NCBI GenBank assembly: GCA_963829965.1
Contig: CAWHLK010000062.1
Coordinates: 62,001 to 126,000 of the forward strand
Source of the DNA: DASXZH01 sp963829965
GTDB taxonomy: Bacteria > Armatimonadota > Fimbriimonadia > Fimbriimonadales > Fimbriimonadaceae
DNA length: 64,000 nucleotides
Direction: 5' to 3'
The notes beneath the pieces were generated by a model. The model saw only the letters and a list, made by a program, of their open reading frames with translations. It was not told the origin of the DNA and did not search any database. Position numbers and translations under genes: made by a program. The stretch's first letter is position 1. Every line of letters begins with the position of its first letter. Of this stretch, positions 7,196-17,789 are shown one piece after another.

Positions 7196-9331
7196 TCAGC
7201 GCCCACCTTGGGCCTTAGCGATAATTTCGTTAGCAATATTTTGAGGAACTTCCTCATAGTGTGATGGTGTGACGTTGGGCGATGCCCTCCCTTGCGTAAG
7301 CGAGCGAAGCGTCGTCACATAACCAAACATCTCTGCGAGCGGAACGTGAGCATTAACAATCGAGGTCCCACCAATCGATTGCTCCATTCCTTCGATGCGT
7401 CCGCGGCGGCCATTGATGTCTCCAACCACGTCGCCCACGTTTGTTTCGGGCGTCGTGACTTCGACATGCATGATCGGCTCTTTCAGAACCGGATTAGCCT
7501 TCTTCATCGCCTCTCTAAAGGCGATTAGGCCGGCTTGCTTGAACGCATTTTCGTTCGAGTCAACCTCGTGGTAGCTGCCGTCCGTTACCGGACACCTTGA
7601 TGTCCACAACCGGGTAGCCGGCGAGTACGCCTGAGATCAGACCTTCGCGAACGCCCTTTTCAACCGCGGGAATGTATTCCTTGGGAATTGCACCGCCCAC
7701 GACTTTGTTCTCAAACTGGAACCCGGAACCGATCGCAAGCGGCTCCATCTCAATGGTGCATACGCCGAACTGGCCGGAACCACCGGACTGCCGAATGAAC
7801 CGGCCTTCCGCTTTGGATCGGGTTCGCACCGTCTCGCGGTAGGCGACCTGGGGCTTGCCTTGGTTCGCCTGAACGCCGAACTCTCGGTTCAAGCGGTCCA
7901 CGATAATCTCAAGGTGAAGTTCGCCCATGCCTGCGATGATTGTCTGGCCGCTTTCCTGCGTCCGTGTTCACGCGGAACGTCGGATCTTCTTGAGCTAGCC
8001 GCTGAAGGCTGCGAACCAAGCTTCTCCTGGTCTGCCTTGCTTTTCGGCTCGATCGCGATTTCGATTACCGGTTCGGGGAACTTGATGCTTTCAAGCGCGA
8101 TGGGGTGGTCTTCGTCGCAAATCGTTTGGCCGGTGTTCACGTCGCTGAGGCCGATCGCTCCGATGATGTCGCCCGCAAAGGCGTTGTCCAGATCGTTTCG
8201 CGAAATTGGCGTGCATTTCGAGAATGCGGCCGATGCGCTCGGTTCGGGTTCGAAATTCGTTGGTTTGCGGATCGCGGTAAGCGACGCTGACCGCACTTCC
8301 CTTCTTCAGCGAGCCGCTGTAGATTCGAAGATAGGTGAGACGGCCGACATACTTGTCGCTCATAATTTTGAACGCAAGCGCCGCAAAAGGCTCCGTGTCT
8401 GACGGGTTCCGCTTCTCCACTTCCTCGGTTCGAGGATGTACTCCGGAAACGCCTCCGACATCCACTGGCGAAGGCAGATAGTCCACCACCGCGTCAAGCA
8501 TAGCCTGCACGCCCTTATTCTTAAAGGACGAGCCGCTAAGAATCGGAACAACCTTATTCGCGATCGTCCCCTGTCTCAGGGCCGCACGAATGTCCTTCTC
8601 GTCGATCTCTTCACCTTCGAGGAAGCGCTCCATGATCGAATCGTCAAAATCGGAAATCGCCTCGATCATCTTCTCGCGCCATTCGGCAGCGATTGCAGCC
8701 ATGTCCGCGGGAATCTCGCGAATCTCTGACTTCTTGCCGTCATCGCTCATGTAGATCGTGGCCTTCATCGTTATCAGATCGATGTAGCCCGTATAATCGC
8801 TCTCCGCGCCGATCGGGATCTGCACGGGTGCGCCGTTCGCGCCCAGGCGCTGCTGGATTCGATGACACCACGCTGAAGAAGTCAGCGCCCAACCGGTCCA
8901 TCTTGTTGATGTACACGATCCGGGGCACGCCGTACTTGTTCGCCTGACGCCAAACTGTTTCGGACTGCGGCTGAACGCCGCCGACCGCGCAGAAAACCGC
9001 GACGCAGCCGTCGAGCACGCGAAGCGACCGCTCCACTTCCACCGTGAAATCCACGTGGCCGGGAGTGTCGATAATATTGATCTTATGTTCCGACTTGTCC
9101 TCTTGTGGATCCTCTCCAGAAGCAGGTGGTGGCCGCGGAGGTGATCGTAATTCCTCGCTCTTGCTCCTGCTCCATCCAGTCCATGGTTGCGGTGCCTTGG
9201 TGCACTTCGCCCATTTTATGGGATCGGCCGGTGTAATAGAGGATACGCTCAGTTGTCGTGGTCTTACCCGCGTCGATATGCGCGGCGATTCCGATGTTCC
9301 GAACCAACTCTAATGGGTGACTTCTAGGCAT
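7196..9331 (-). CDS. fusA: Elongation factor G, about six apparent frameshifts
   Basis: The 2136-nt span equals ~711 codons, normal for EF-G. Ordered segments in different frames: GIAAHIDAGKTTTTERIL (P loop, ~18), RGITITSAATT (switch I), DTPGHVDFTVEVERSLRVLD, YINKMDRLGADFF, the domain 2 KYVGRLTYLRIYSGSLKKGS, MGELHLEIIVDRL, GGAIPKEYIPAVEKGV and the C-terminal YVTTLRSLTQGRA. Breaks lie near 9115, 8870, 8210, 8025, 7968 and 7590. All parts are present in order and none is decayed, so I read it as one intact gene in an error-containing sequence. EF-G catalyses translocation. It lies 18 nt after rpsG. Confidence 0.93.
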
Positions 9332-9349
9332 TCTCAGTGTCTACGAGGA

Positions 9350-9820
9350 TTAGAAGCGATAGTGAGCAAAAGCTTTATTCGCTTCTGCCATGCGGTGGGT
9401 GTCTTCGCGCTTCTTGATCGAAGTGCCCGTGTTGTTGTAGGCGTCGAGCAACTCTTGAGCGAGCTTCTCAGTCATGTTCTTGCCAGACCGCTTGCGTGCG
9501 GCAGCAATCATCCAGCGAAGCGCCAGAGTTCGACGGCGGTCCGGGCGGACGTCCATCGGCACTTGGTAGGTCTGGCCGCCAACACGGCGGGGACGAACCT
9601 CAACGCCTGGCATCACGTTTGCCAGTGCTTTGTCAAAAACCTCGATCGCTGGAACGCCGGCTTTGCTTTCGGCCTCTGCCATCGCTCCGTAAAAGATCTT
9701 TTCGGCGGTCACTTTCTTTCCGTCCAGCATCATCCGGTTGATGAAACGCTGGGCAAGTTCGCTGCCGTAAACGGGATCGGGCAGGATAATTCTCTTCGGT
9801 GCTGCACCTTTACGTGGCAT
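9350..9820 (-). CDS. rpsG: 30S ribosomal protein S7 (uS7)
   Basis: 156 residues, intact, start ATG 9820 (MPRKGAAPKRIILPDPVYGS). Conserved parts: FINRMMLDGKKVTAEKIFYGA, NVMPGVEVRPRRVGGQTYQVP, LRWMIAAARKRSGKNM and the C-terminal HRMAEANKAFAHYRF. S7 nucleates assembly of the 30S head. The start overlaps the rpsL stop as TAATG, so the two are translationally coupled. Confidence 0.98.
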   Translation of the reverse strand: MPRKGAAPKRIILPDPVYGSELAQRFINRMMLDGKKVTAEKIFYGAMAEAESKAGVPAIEVFDKALANVMPGVEVRPRRVGGQTYQVPMDVRPDRRRTLALRWMIAAARKRSGKNMTEKLAQELLDAYNNTGTSIKKREDTHRMAEANKAFAHYRF

Positions 9821-10202
9821 TATTTACCCCCCTTCTTCGGACGCTTGGTTCCGTATTTGCTGCGGCCCTGCATACGGTTGCTGGTGCCTGCCGTTTGCTG
9901 GGTGCCGCGAACGATGTGATAGCGAACGCCGGGAAGATCCTTGACACGGCCGCCGCGAACGAGCACCACCGAGTGCTCCTGGAGGTTGTGGCCAACACCC
10001 GGGATGTAGGCGGAGACTTCCACCCCGTCGTCAAGCGAACACGGGCGACCTTTCGAAGCGCCGAGTTCGGCTTCTTCGGGGTCACTGTTCGGACGATCGT
10101 GCATACACCGCGCTTTTGAGGATTGCTCCTAAGCGCAGGCGATTTCGATTTAAACTTCGGCACCGATCGGCCTTTCCTAACCAGTTGATTCACTGTCGGC
10201 AT
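9820..10202 (-). CDS. rpsL: 30S ribosomal protein S12 (uS12), one apparent frameshift
   Basis: ATG 10202 gives MPTVNQLVRKGRSVPKFKSK and then TVTPKKPNSALRKVARVRLT; the second half (VEVSAYIPGVGHNLQEHSVV, LVRGGRVKDLPGVRYHIVRG) is in the next frame. Restoring one G to the GGGG run near 10030 joins them to the usual TTGVEVSAYIPG. S12 sits at the decoding centre; the PNSALRK loop is the streptomycin-resistance region with wild-type Lys. First gene of the str unit. Confidence 0.95.
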
Positions 10203-10253
10203 GCTTTTCTGTTTTTCCCTATCTCTCGAATATCAATTTCTTTTGAATCCTAA

Positions 10254-10290
10254 CACCAAAAAGGCCCCTTCGACACCGTCGAGAGGGGCA
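10254..10290 (-). terminator. Strong hairpin terminator 55 nt upstream of rpsL
   Basis: GCCCCT-TCGAC-ACC-GTCGA-G-AGGGGC, an 11-pair stem with one bulged G, followed on the minus strand by CCTTTTTGG. It either ends transcription coming from the polysaccharide-synthase gene or acts as an attenuator inside the rpsL leader; position alone does not decide. Confidence 0.7.
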
Positions 10291-10794
10291 CACGCTACCA
10301 CGAGATGGATCTACACGTTAATATCGTAGTTCGATCGAACTGGCGGTGCCTCCTCGATATAAGATTCACCTGAGGCGCAATAGCAACTCAAGCAACTACA
10401 GATTATGAACCAAAGGCAAGGTGCTTGTCAAGCGAACTGCGAGTATCGCAGGTGTCCTATTTTGGAGGACACCGTAAAGCCCCTTCGACGCGTAAACGGT
10501 AAGCGCGACGCCGAAGGTAAGCATGGCGCACGCCGTAAACCTAGGCTTCGCCCGTAAACATGGCCTGTCGGGCTGTAATGGGTAAACGGGCTGTACATGT
10601 TATGCCCTTCTTACAGCGAAGCGGTTTTACGCGCGGAGCGCACTCCTACGAGCATAGCGCTCACACAAATTAGTAAGGTCCTCTAGGTTGCCAAGGGGAG
10701 AGCAATGCAACTTCGAAGACCTGTATGAATATATTGACAACTTTTGGGCTCTAAGTAAACCAATTTTGTTGCGCCTTTTTGTGCAATATCCCCC
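10291..10794. repeat. Non-coding spacer with a GTAAAC-word repeat mosaic
   Basis: No credible gene. 10291-10480 is plain AT-balanced sequence. From about 10480 to 10660 short GTAAAC/GTAAGC/GTAA words bracket small GC-rich hairpins, for example GTAAACCTAGGCTTCGCCC followed by GTAAAC. Towards the right end the words appear reversed (TTACAGCGAAGCGGTTTTAC). 10661-10794 shows nothing recognisable. A closely similar mosaic lies at 23405-23690. Confidence 0.7.
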
Positions 10795-13700
10795 TTACAG
10801 CTTTGCTGCCGGTTCATCGGGAGGGCGAACTTCCTCTGATTTGCGAACGCCGGGCGGTGTTGCGAGAGTTACGCTGCCCCTGCGTTCGAATTTTCCCCAG
10901 CCTGTGCGAACGCCTCTGAACGCCGTCCACAGAGATTTCCAAACCACGGTGTAAAGCACTTGCCGGTAAACGAGCCTCTGGACAAACAGCCACCAGAGAA
11001 GGCCCTTCCTCTCTTTGTCCATCCTAAAGGCGATCCAGGCTGCGGCGAACTCAATCAAGAAGAAGAGGGCGTACATGAAGCCGATGTAGGACATGGTTTG
11101 CGCAGCGTCGGTGATTGGCCGCCAGTCTTTCGTCATGACGCTATGTGTCGCCCAGGCGGCAAAGAATACGGAGACTGAATAGAACAACTGCAGGTCCACA
11201 AACGGGGCAATAACTTGGATCCCGAACTGGAATACCCATAACGCGGGCAGGACTGCCCTCCCAAAAAGGCCGTTCTTCCCTAACGCGCTACGATGTTTAA
11301 AGAGACACTGAAGAGTTCCGAACGTCCAGCGGAAACGCTGCTTGAAGAATGATCTCAGTGTATCAGGCGCTTCCGTGTAGGCAACCGCATCGCTCTCGTT
11401 GTCAATCTTCCAGCCCGAAAAACGGACACGCCAGGTCAGGTCCATATCTTCGGCGAGCGTGTCTGACGTGTATCCACCCGCTGCCTCAACCGCTTCCCTG
11501 CGCCACGCGCCGATCGCACCGGGCACGACGGTCACCGCGTTGATGTACGCGAATGCGCGCCTATCCAGGTTTTGGCTGGCGATGTATTCAAGGGCTTGGA
11601 GTTTTGTCAGCATGTTGACCCTGTTGCCGACTTTCACGTTGCCCGCAACGGCGCCTACCTTCGGGTCTCCGAAGTGTGCTACAAGCTTGCTTATCGCGTC
11701 CGTCGCTAAAATCGTATCGGCGTCCAGGTAAACGTAAACATCGCCGTGAGCATGCTGCATACCGTAAGTAAGCGCCGATGCCTTGCCCCCGTTTTCTTGA
11801 TGGAGAGGAAGCACTCGTGGATTGCTCGAAAACTCCGACTGAACAAGAGCGAAGGTGCCGTCCTTCGAGCCGTCGTCAACGAAGATAACCTCGATCTTCG
11901 GGTAATCGCTCGACAGGATGCTCTCCACCGTGCGGAGGATCACCTCCTGCTCGTTGAAAGCGGCGACAATCACGCTGACCAGAGGCTCCTGGCCAAGCGC
12001 CAACACAGGGGGGTTTTTGCGGGCCGCCTTGTTAGCGACGATCGCAAGCGGAGTCACCACAAGGATCCGCCCGATACTGAGCGCGATCGCGGCTAAGAAC
12101 GCGAGGGTCAGGAACGTTCCGACGATGTACCAGGAATAGAAGAAGAGCCAGTCGAATGGCTTAAGAAAGAGGTCTTTGCCGCTCAATGGGGGCATTACCT
12201 GGTCCCGGGTCTCGCCAAGCAAATACGACGTCGTCACAAACTGATAGCCCTTTGCCTTGAGGTCCGGAATGAGGATCTTTAGAGCGTCGACGGTTAAGTG
12301 CCGGTCTCCCCCTCCATCGTGCAGCAGAACAACGCTGCCCGAGTGATCCTCGATGTCTTTCTCAACGGACTTGGCGATCGACTCGCCCGTTTTCCCCGGA
12401 GTCAGATTCCAGTCCTGGGGATCAATCGTTTCTCCTACCGTGTAATAGCCGAGCTGAGACGCCAGAGCCACGGGCTTAACTTCATCCGCTGTTGTTGGCT
12501 CTACGTCCGCATTGTACGGCGGCCGAAACAGGAAGGTCGAGCGCCCGATAATGCTCTGAATCGCCCGCTGGGTCGCCTCGATCTCCAACTGCGCACGCGT
12601 TTCAGAAACGTTGCCGATATCAGGATGAGTAAACGTATGGTTGCCGATTTCGTCCCCTTCGGCATATTCACGACGCACGAGCCCGGGGTGGGAGATGATG
12701 TTCTCGCCGATACAGAAGAACGTCCCGGGGACGTGGTATTGATCCAGCACGTCCAGAATCTCGCTTGTATAGGTATCCGCGGGGCCGTCGTCAAATGTTA
12801 GCGCGACCACGTACGGCTTCTTCTTCGGATCTTTCCCAAGGCGGTCCACGTAAATCGGTGTGGGATAGGACTCATATCTGACATCGGTCACAAAGCCGCC
12901 CGAGTTCGTTTCCAAGGTTCGTTCGCCAGGCTTCGCTACGCCGAAGCCCTGGGGCACTTGCAATATCTCGCCGGGCTTGTCATTCGAGTTGATTTCATAC
13001 GGAAATGTAACTTTGGATAACGCGTCCGAGGCATCCGGGATGGTCCCGACATCTTTCGAATAAAAGGTCCAGATTGAGGGATCTTCCGAACCCAACTCCC
13101 ATAAAGCAGTGCCTCTAACGCCGAACTCTTTCGAGAACCGAAACTCGTCGTAGGCACTGGCGCCATCGAGCATCCAAACCTCGTGGTGATGTCCGTCTTC
13201 ATCTTCATAGCTGTAGGTGGAGTTCAGAGAAGCGGGAGCAAAGGTAATTCGTTGATAAATGGGCAAGTCGTCCCGTGACTCCTGAGCAAGTCTCGCAGCC
13301 TCCTGATAAGAGACAGAATCCGCCAGCCCCCTTTTCGTGGTATCCCAATCGTAACCATAGTTGCCGAGCCCCACAACCAGCTTGTCCTGAGGGATCATCT
13401 TGGCGGCGATCTGCACGTTCTTCGAAAACCAATCGAAAGGCGCGATCGCCCCCGGCTCCGAGCTTTCCTCAGATATGTCGTCATAGTCCATGAGGACCAC
13501 GAAATCGACCGCATCTGCCAGCTTGGCTGTGTTGGCAGGGTTGTCCAGCCGTGAAATTTCGAGGTCGATGCTGGTGCCGAGTTTGTTTTGGCGGAAAACA
13601 CTGCCTAATTCGTTAAGGAATGGCGGCAGCTTTTCGTAGTCGGCCTCCTTCAACTCTTCGAAGTCAACGTTTATTCCCTCGCACGCATGCTCATGGAGCC

Positions 13701-14337
13701 ATACCACGAGGGCTTGGATCAGCTTCTCCTGCGCCTCGGGCGAATTTCAGCAGCTTCGCAACGCGTTTTTCGTCCGGCACTCCCTCGATTTGATTGTTGA
13801 TGACGGGAAACTCGTTAACGCCGTTGGCGTCCGCGATCCTCATGACATCTTTGTTGTTCGGATAGCTATCGGGATCGAAGTTTGATAGGTCGAGGCTTTG
13901 GCCATCGGCGCCTAGCGTAAACCATACCGGCATCACGTGCGTGAGCCTGCTTGCATTGTCTTTAAACGACGAGAAACTGCTTGGGTCTTCCCAAGGCGCA
14001 TAAAAGGCGGCAACAACTGGCCCCCCGGTATCGGCTTTGGCGACCGTTTGGTGCAAGCGCCTTGCCCGCTCGATTTCCTTTTCCAGTTCGGTACGGCGCT
14101 GGGAAAGAATGCGACTTGCCGCACTGGTCTCATCGCCTCTGATAAGTGAGGGATGATTCGTCCGCAAGATCACCGGCCGTTTTCCAGGCAAACCGGGAAT
14201 GAACGGCAACAGGAGAAAGCACCGATAACAACCACGGTCAATAAACCGGCGCCAACAAGTCCGATGGCCGCACCCACGCCCACGGCCTGGTGCTTTCGTT
14301 TCCCTTTAGCATCATAGAAGACTGGTTTTTCGTTCAA
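10795..14337 (-). CDS. GH18-like / NodB deacetylase / GT2 synthase fusion, two apparent frameshifts
   Basis: About 1180 residues when joined (breaks near 14200 and 13740). Order: N-terminal membrane anchor (VGAAIGLVGAGLLTVVVIGA, ~21-40); GH18-like domain (~80-450) with INVDFEELK keeping the DxE pair; NodB deacetylase domain (~505-715) with TFDDGP, HTFTHPD and FRPPYN; transmembrane segments; processive GT2 domain (~800-1030) with FVDDGS, LDADT, EDMD and QRFRW; then further C-terminal helices. It resembles PgaC and PgaB merged, so synthesis, deacetylation and trimming of a beta-linked amino-sugar polymer at the membrane is the likely role (inference). TTG 14337 is the best start; no clear RBS. 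Confidence 0.86.
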
Positions 14338-14574
14338 TGTCTATTCGGCTTAACAACAGGACCGCATTTGCCTGATCCGTGTTGCCTTAAAATCCGCAAA
14401 GAGGAGGGCATTTTGTTGGAAGATTCTCGCACCAGGATTCCTTTCGTTGCTATTCGGTGAATGTCGCGATGCCTAGTTCACGCCTCTTGCCAACCGCTGA
14501 GTCATAGTCCTCACCGCAAAACCGCCCCTACACCCCACATCAATAAAACGCGGAACATATCCAAATCCGCCAGG

Positions 14575-15431
14575 CTAAAGACGAAGCTCGTCGACAAAGC
14601 GATCCAGCGCGTCCAAATCGTAGGAGTCCATTTTTGAGGCTCTCTGCTTTTCTAGTTTTGCTTCCTCCTCCATCCCGGTGCGATCCAGAGGAATTCTAGA
14701 ACGCCATGGTACAAATGCTTGTCCGGGTCTAGATCGCTTGCCAGCCGAATGGATTTGATGGCCTCTTGTTTCCGGCCCGCGCCCCAGAACGCGCAAGCGG
14801 CGCGAAAATAAAGGAAATCGTCGCCGGGAGATAGATCGAGGGCAGCCCTCAGAGAGACGAGCGCCTCGTCGTACCTGCCCATTTCAATCAACAGATCGCC
14901 GGCCCAGTAGTGATAAAACGAGTCCTCGGGGGCGGCGTTTGAGGCCAGCTTTGCTGCCATCAGGGCGCGGTCGTCATCGCCCACTTCGCGCAATATCTCG
15001 GCGGCTTTGAACTGGTAGTAGGCATTGTTTGGTTCGAGAGCAAGCGCTTCTTCGATCTGCTTCAATGACTCCTTGTAGCGCGCGTGCCTCTTGTAAAGTT
15101 GGGAAAGGCCGAGCAGCACTTCGGGTGAGTCTTTGCGAACGCGCAACGCCAAGAAATACTGGCGGAGAGCTTCGGGTTCCATTTCCGCATACTCGTAAGC
15201 GCCGCCAAGGTCCACACGCCCTTGCACGTCTTGAGGGCCACGTTGCTCAACCGCTCGTCGAAAGTGCTCGATCGCCTTTTCATAGTTGCCTTCGTTCAGA
15301 CATTGCGCGCCAAGCTCCACGCTTTCTTCCGCGTTATCGCCCTTCAACTTGCGCGGAAGTTCCTGAACGCTGGTATCGCCTTCCAGGATTACGGAAAAGA
15401 GGTCGGCGATGTCTTTGCGAGATGGTTCCAT
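14575..15431 (-). CDS. Tetratricopeptide-repeat protein, probable frameshift near the C terminus
   Basis: About 285 residues from ATG 15431. Six or so TPR-like 34-residue units run from ~35 to ~245, with pairs such as NEGNYEKAIEHFRRAVEQ, HARYKESLKQIEEALALEPN and EMGRYDEALVSLRAALDLSP. No signal peptide or membrane segment, so cytoplasmic scaffold is likely. The continuous frame stops at 14652, but the next frame continues with LDRTGMEEEAKLEKQRASKM and ends DALDRFVDELRL at 14575; a one-base shift near 14690 joins them. No enzymatic domain; partner unknown. Confidence 0.75.
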
Positions 15432-15435
15432 GTTT

Positions 15436-15656
15436 GGGTGACGAGTAGCGATTGACAGGTGACGGGACCGGGAAGGTCGTTCGCCGATTCCAAGCGTGAT
15501 CCTAAGTCAACGAGCATCCTACCCTTTGCTCGCTTTAATTTACGGTATTCGGTCGTCCGCGGATTCATTGACGCTGCGGCGGCTGGACGGGAGTTTCAGG
15601 AAAAGGCGTGCTCGCAGAGGGAGTGCGGCAGCACGTCACCCATTACACGTCACCCC
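15436..15656. repeat. Inverted arrays of a GGTGACG-like word
   Basis: Left arm (15436-15472) GGGTGACGAGTAGCG, then ACAGGTGACGGGACC. Right arm (15632-15656) is the complement, CACGTCACCCATTACACG then TCACCCC. The right arm covers the stop codon of the upstream lipoprotein gene (15650). The centre of ~160 nt is unique and non-coding. Same architecture as 5825-5940 with a related word. Confidence 0.65.
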
Positions 15657-17491
15657 TTGGACGCATCGCGCATCAAAGCGGAAGGGTCCAGGGGCATTAC
15701 CGCGATCGTCGCGGGATAGCTCCCACCGGACAACGGGCAGGTGAGAATCGTGATCGGGCGGGTTTCGCCGGGCTCAACATGGACCCGATCAATCTCGACG
15801 CCTTCTTTAGGTTGAAGCAGGTGGGTCTTAACAAGGCGGCCATCGACAAGGAACAGCCCTCCCGAATAGCCGGCATTGGATTCAAAATTTACTACGACGT
15901 CGGCAGCGGTAGCGGTGGGATTAATAACGTTCACGTGGATCGTGTAGACAACACCGAAGTTGCCGTCCAACTTGTCCTTTTCATCCTCGCTTTCTATCGG
16001 CTTCTGGCCAATTTGAATAAACCCGAACTTGCCGCCGATTCGATAGTCGACGTTCTGCACTTTGAACGGCTTGGGATAAACCTCGCGCGAGAAATCGATC
16101 TCCGCTTCCTTCTCGGCCATCTTTTGGGTGCCCACCATGTGCCAGGGTTTTAAAGACTTAAAACCGGGCGTAAGATCGGCGCTTATCTGGCCCGTCTCAA
16201 AGGCATCGACCCGAACGAGGAGTTCGTCAGGCCCTCCGCCGAGGAGGCGCAGATAGCAAAGGCCGCTAACAGTTTGTTTGGCGCCCGCCTGATGGAGGGA
16301 GATCGGTAACTCCGATCTCGGAGGAATAGTTACAACTTCGCCGGAATTCGCGATCCAGTTTCGCAGGAATTGATCTCCCGCGTTGTAGCCGGCGAGGACT
16401 GGGTTCAGGTCTGGTTTGCTGTCTCCGGGGATGATTTGGATTTGGGCCGGCTTATCGGAGTTGTTGAGTGCGCGAACCGCGAAAACCATCGGATAGTCCG
16501 TGGCGTTCATGTGATGGTAAAGGAGGCGCACCGCGTTTGAGCTTGCCAACCGGGCGCCAAAAAGACCGCCCGGCTGCTTGACGTCCTCAGGATCGTTGCT
16601 GTACCAAAGCGCTGACTCATCCCTGCGGGCCAGCGGCACATTATGAACTTGTACAGTCACCTTTCCTTCGGCGGGAAAGGCTTCGGGAGAACTTGCTTGA
16701 ACCGTTGCGGTATAGCTCGTGGTTCCCTCGATAGGCAACGATGAAACGTCAGGAGGGGTGAATTGCAACTCCGTTCCCGGCTGGCATGGCAACTTGGTTC
16801 TCATGGCGCCATCCACCGCGCCTTTCACGGTTTCCTTGCTTGCCGGGTCGCCCGTTACAAACACTTCGACCGTTTGGGGAAAGACTGCCGCAAGAGGCAA
16901 CACGTCCACCGTGACCTGCTCACTGGAGGTAGGGCCCCTCAGCGTTACCGTGCTATGGCCTACAGCGACGCCTCGAAGATACAAAATATTATGAGCGTGA
17001 AAAGCGGCTGCAACAGAGGGGTCGGAGTTTTCAAGAGAACACCGGTCAACCTCAGAGCCAACCACCTGGATTTGGAACTTGCCGCCGATCGGAAGCTTTG
17101 CTCCTGGCTTTTCAAACTGAATGGGCGGCAATTGAAGGGCTGAATGAATATTGTTCAGCCAAGTCGCTGCAAGCGTCCCCGCCGTTTGGTTCTGAGACTC
17201 GGCTTCCGCATCAGTGACCGTTAGAACGGTCTCGTCCCCCGAAACGATCTTTGCGATGTCGTCCTGAACGGAAAGGGTCAGCAACGAATTCTTGTCAAAC
17301 TTCGCAAGCCGTGCGGCAATGTTCGCGGCCCGGCGCGTGAGAACCGCAGAATCGCCATTGTGGAGCGTAAGAACAGGCATCTCGTTAACGAAGACTTTGT
17401 CTCCGTCAGAACGGGTGCTGGAAGCGCATGCCGTGGCAATCAAAGCCAAGGCAACGCACAGCCCAAGACACGACCTCCCTATCCGATGCAT
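15650..17491 (-). CDS. Large secreted lipoprotein of unknown function
   Basis: 613 residues from ATG 17491. Signal sequence RIGRSCLGLCVALALIATAC ends in a plausible lipobox (ATAC, Cys ~22), so the mature protein is probably lipid-anchored. Residues ~30-110 (NGDSAVLTRRAANIAARL...VLTVTDAEAESQN) resemble the periplasmic pre-domain seen before some mechanosensitive channels and solute sensors. The remainder is beta-rich with Ig-like strands (LPIGGKFQIQVVG, GHSTVTLRG, VEPGETRPITILTCPL). No catalytic motif. I cannot assign a function; a surface or periplasmic adhesion or scaffold role is only a guess. Divergent from ffh. Confidence 0.8.
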   Translation of the reverse strand: MHRIGRSCLGLCVALALIATACASSTRSDGDKVFVNEMPVLTLHNGDSAVLTRRAANIAARLAKFDKNSLLTLSVQDDIAKIVSGDETVLTVTDAEAESQNQTAGTLAATWLNNIHSALQLPPIQFEKPGAKLPIGGKFQIQVVGSEVDRCSLENSDPSVAAAFHAHNILYLRGVAVGHSTVTLRGPTSSEQVTVDVLPLAAVFPQTVEVFVTGDPASKETVKGAVDGAMRTKLPCQPGTELQFTPPDVSSLPIEGTTSYTATVQASSPEAFPAEGKVTVQVHNVPLARRDESALWYSNDPEDVKQPGGLFGARLASSNAVRLLYHHMNATDYPMVFAVRALNNSDKPAQIQIIPGDSKPDLNPVLAGYNAGDQFLRNWIANSGEVVTIPPRSELPISLHQAGAKQTVSGLCYLRLLGGGPDELLVRVDAFETGQISADLTPGFKSLKPWHMVGTQKMAEKEAEIDFSREVYPKPFKVQNVDYRIGGKFGFIQIGQKPIESEDEKDKLDGNFGVVYTIHVNVINPTATAADVVVNFESNAGYSGGLFLVDGRLVKTHLLQPKEGVEIDRVHVEPGETRPITILTCPLSGGSYPATIAVMPLDPSALMRDASKG

Positions 17492-17774
17492 TTAAGCTAT
17501 ACAGGATACCCCCTAGACGTATTGCCATAGTAATGCACTTTGGTGCCCGGCATTTCTGCGGGCGTTGGTGTTTCGGAGGCAAATCATTGCCGGAGATAAG
17601 GGGGGCGCCCTCGTCCCTCGCTGCGCTTCGGGAGGACAACATTCCGCTATTGGAACTTCAGCCACATTGCTTCCCCGTGGCGGTCTCCCTTCAGCGCGAC
17701 TCCTCTATAGCGGGTAACCAAGTAAAGCGACCCGTTTGCAACAGCTTCTTCCGGTCTTTCCAAACCCCAACTGG

Positions 17775-17780
17775 TAAAAT
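17775..17780 (+). promoter_or_regulatory. Possible extended -10 element of ffh, nearly leaderless
   Basis: TGGTAAAAT (TGn plus TAAAAT) ends 9 nt before the ffh ATG at 17790. If used, transcription would begin only a few nt before the start codon. No Shine-Dalgarno is visible there. The rest of the 298-nt divergent gap (17492-17789) shows no gene or clear RNA. Confidence 0.4.
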
Positions 17781-17789
17781 CTTCACCGA

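Noticed and set aside
7196..9331. fusA as a pseudogene or programmed frameshift gene
   Set aside because: About six shifts with every segment conserved and in order fit sequence error better than decay or recoding.
10203..10794. Open frame at 10688-10954 upstream of the mosaic
   Set aside because: Most of it lies antisense to the end of the polysaccharide-synthase gene, and it has no RBS or family.
15650..17491. Assignment of the lipoprotein as a mechanosensitive channel
   Set aside because: Only the N-terminal periplasmic-like segment is reminiscent; no membrane channel helices follow.
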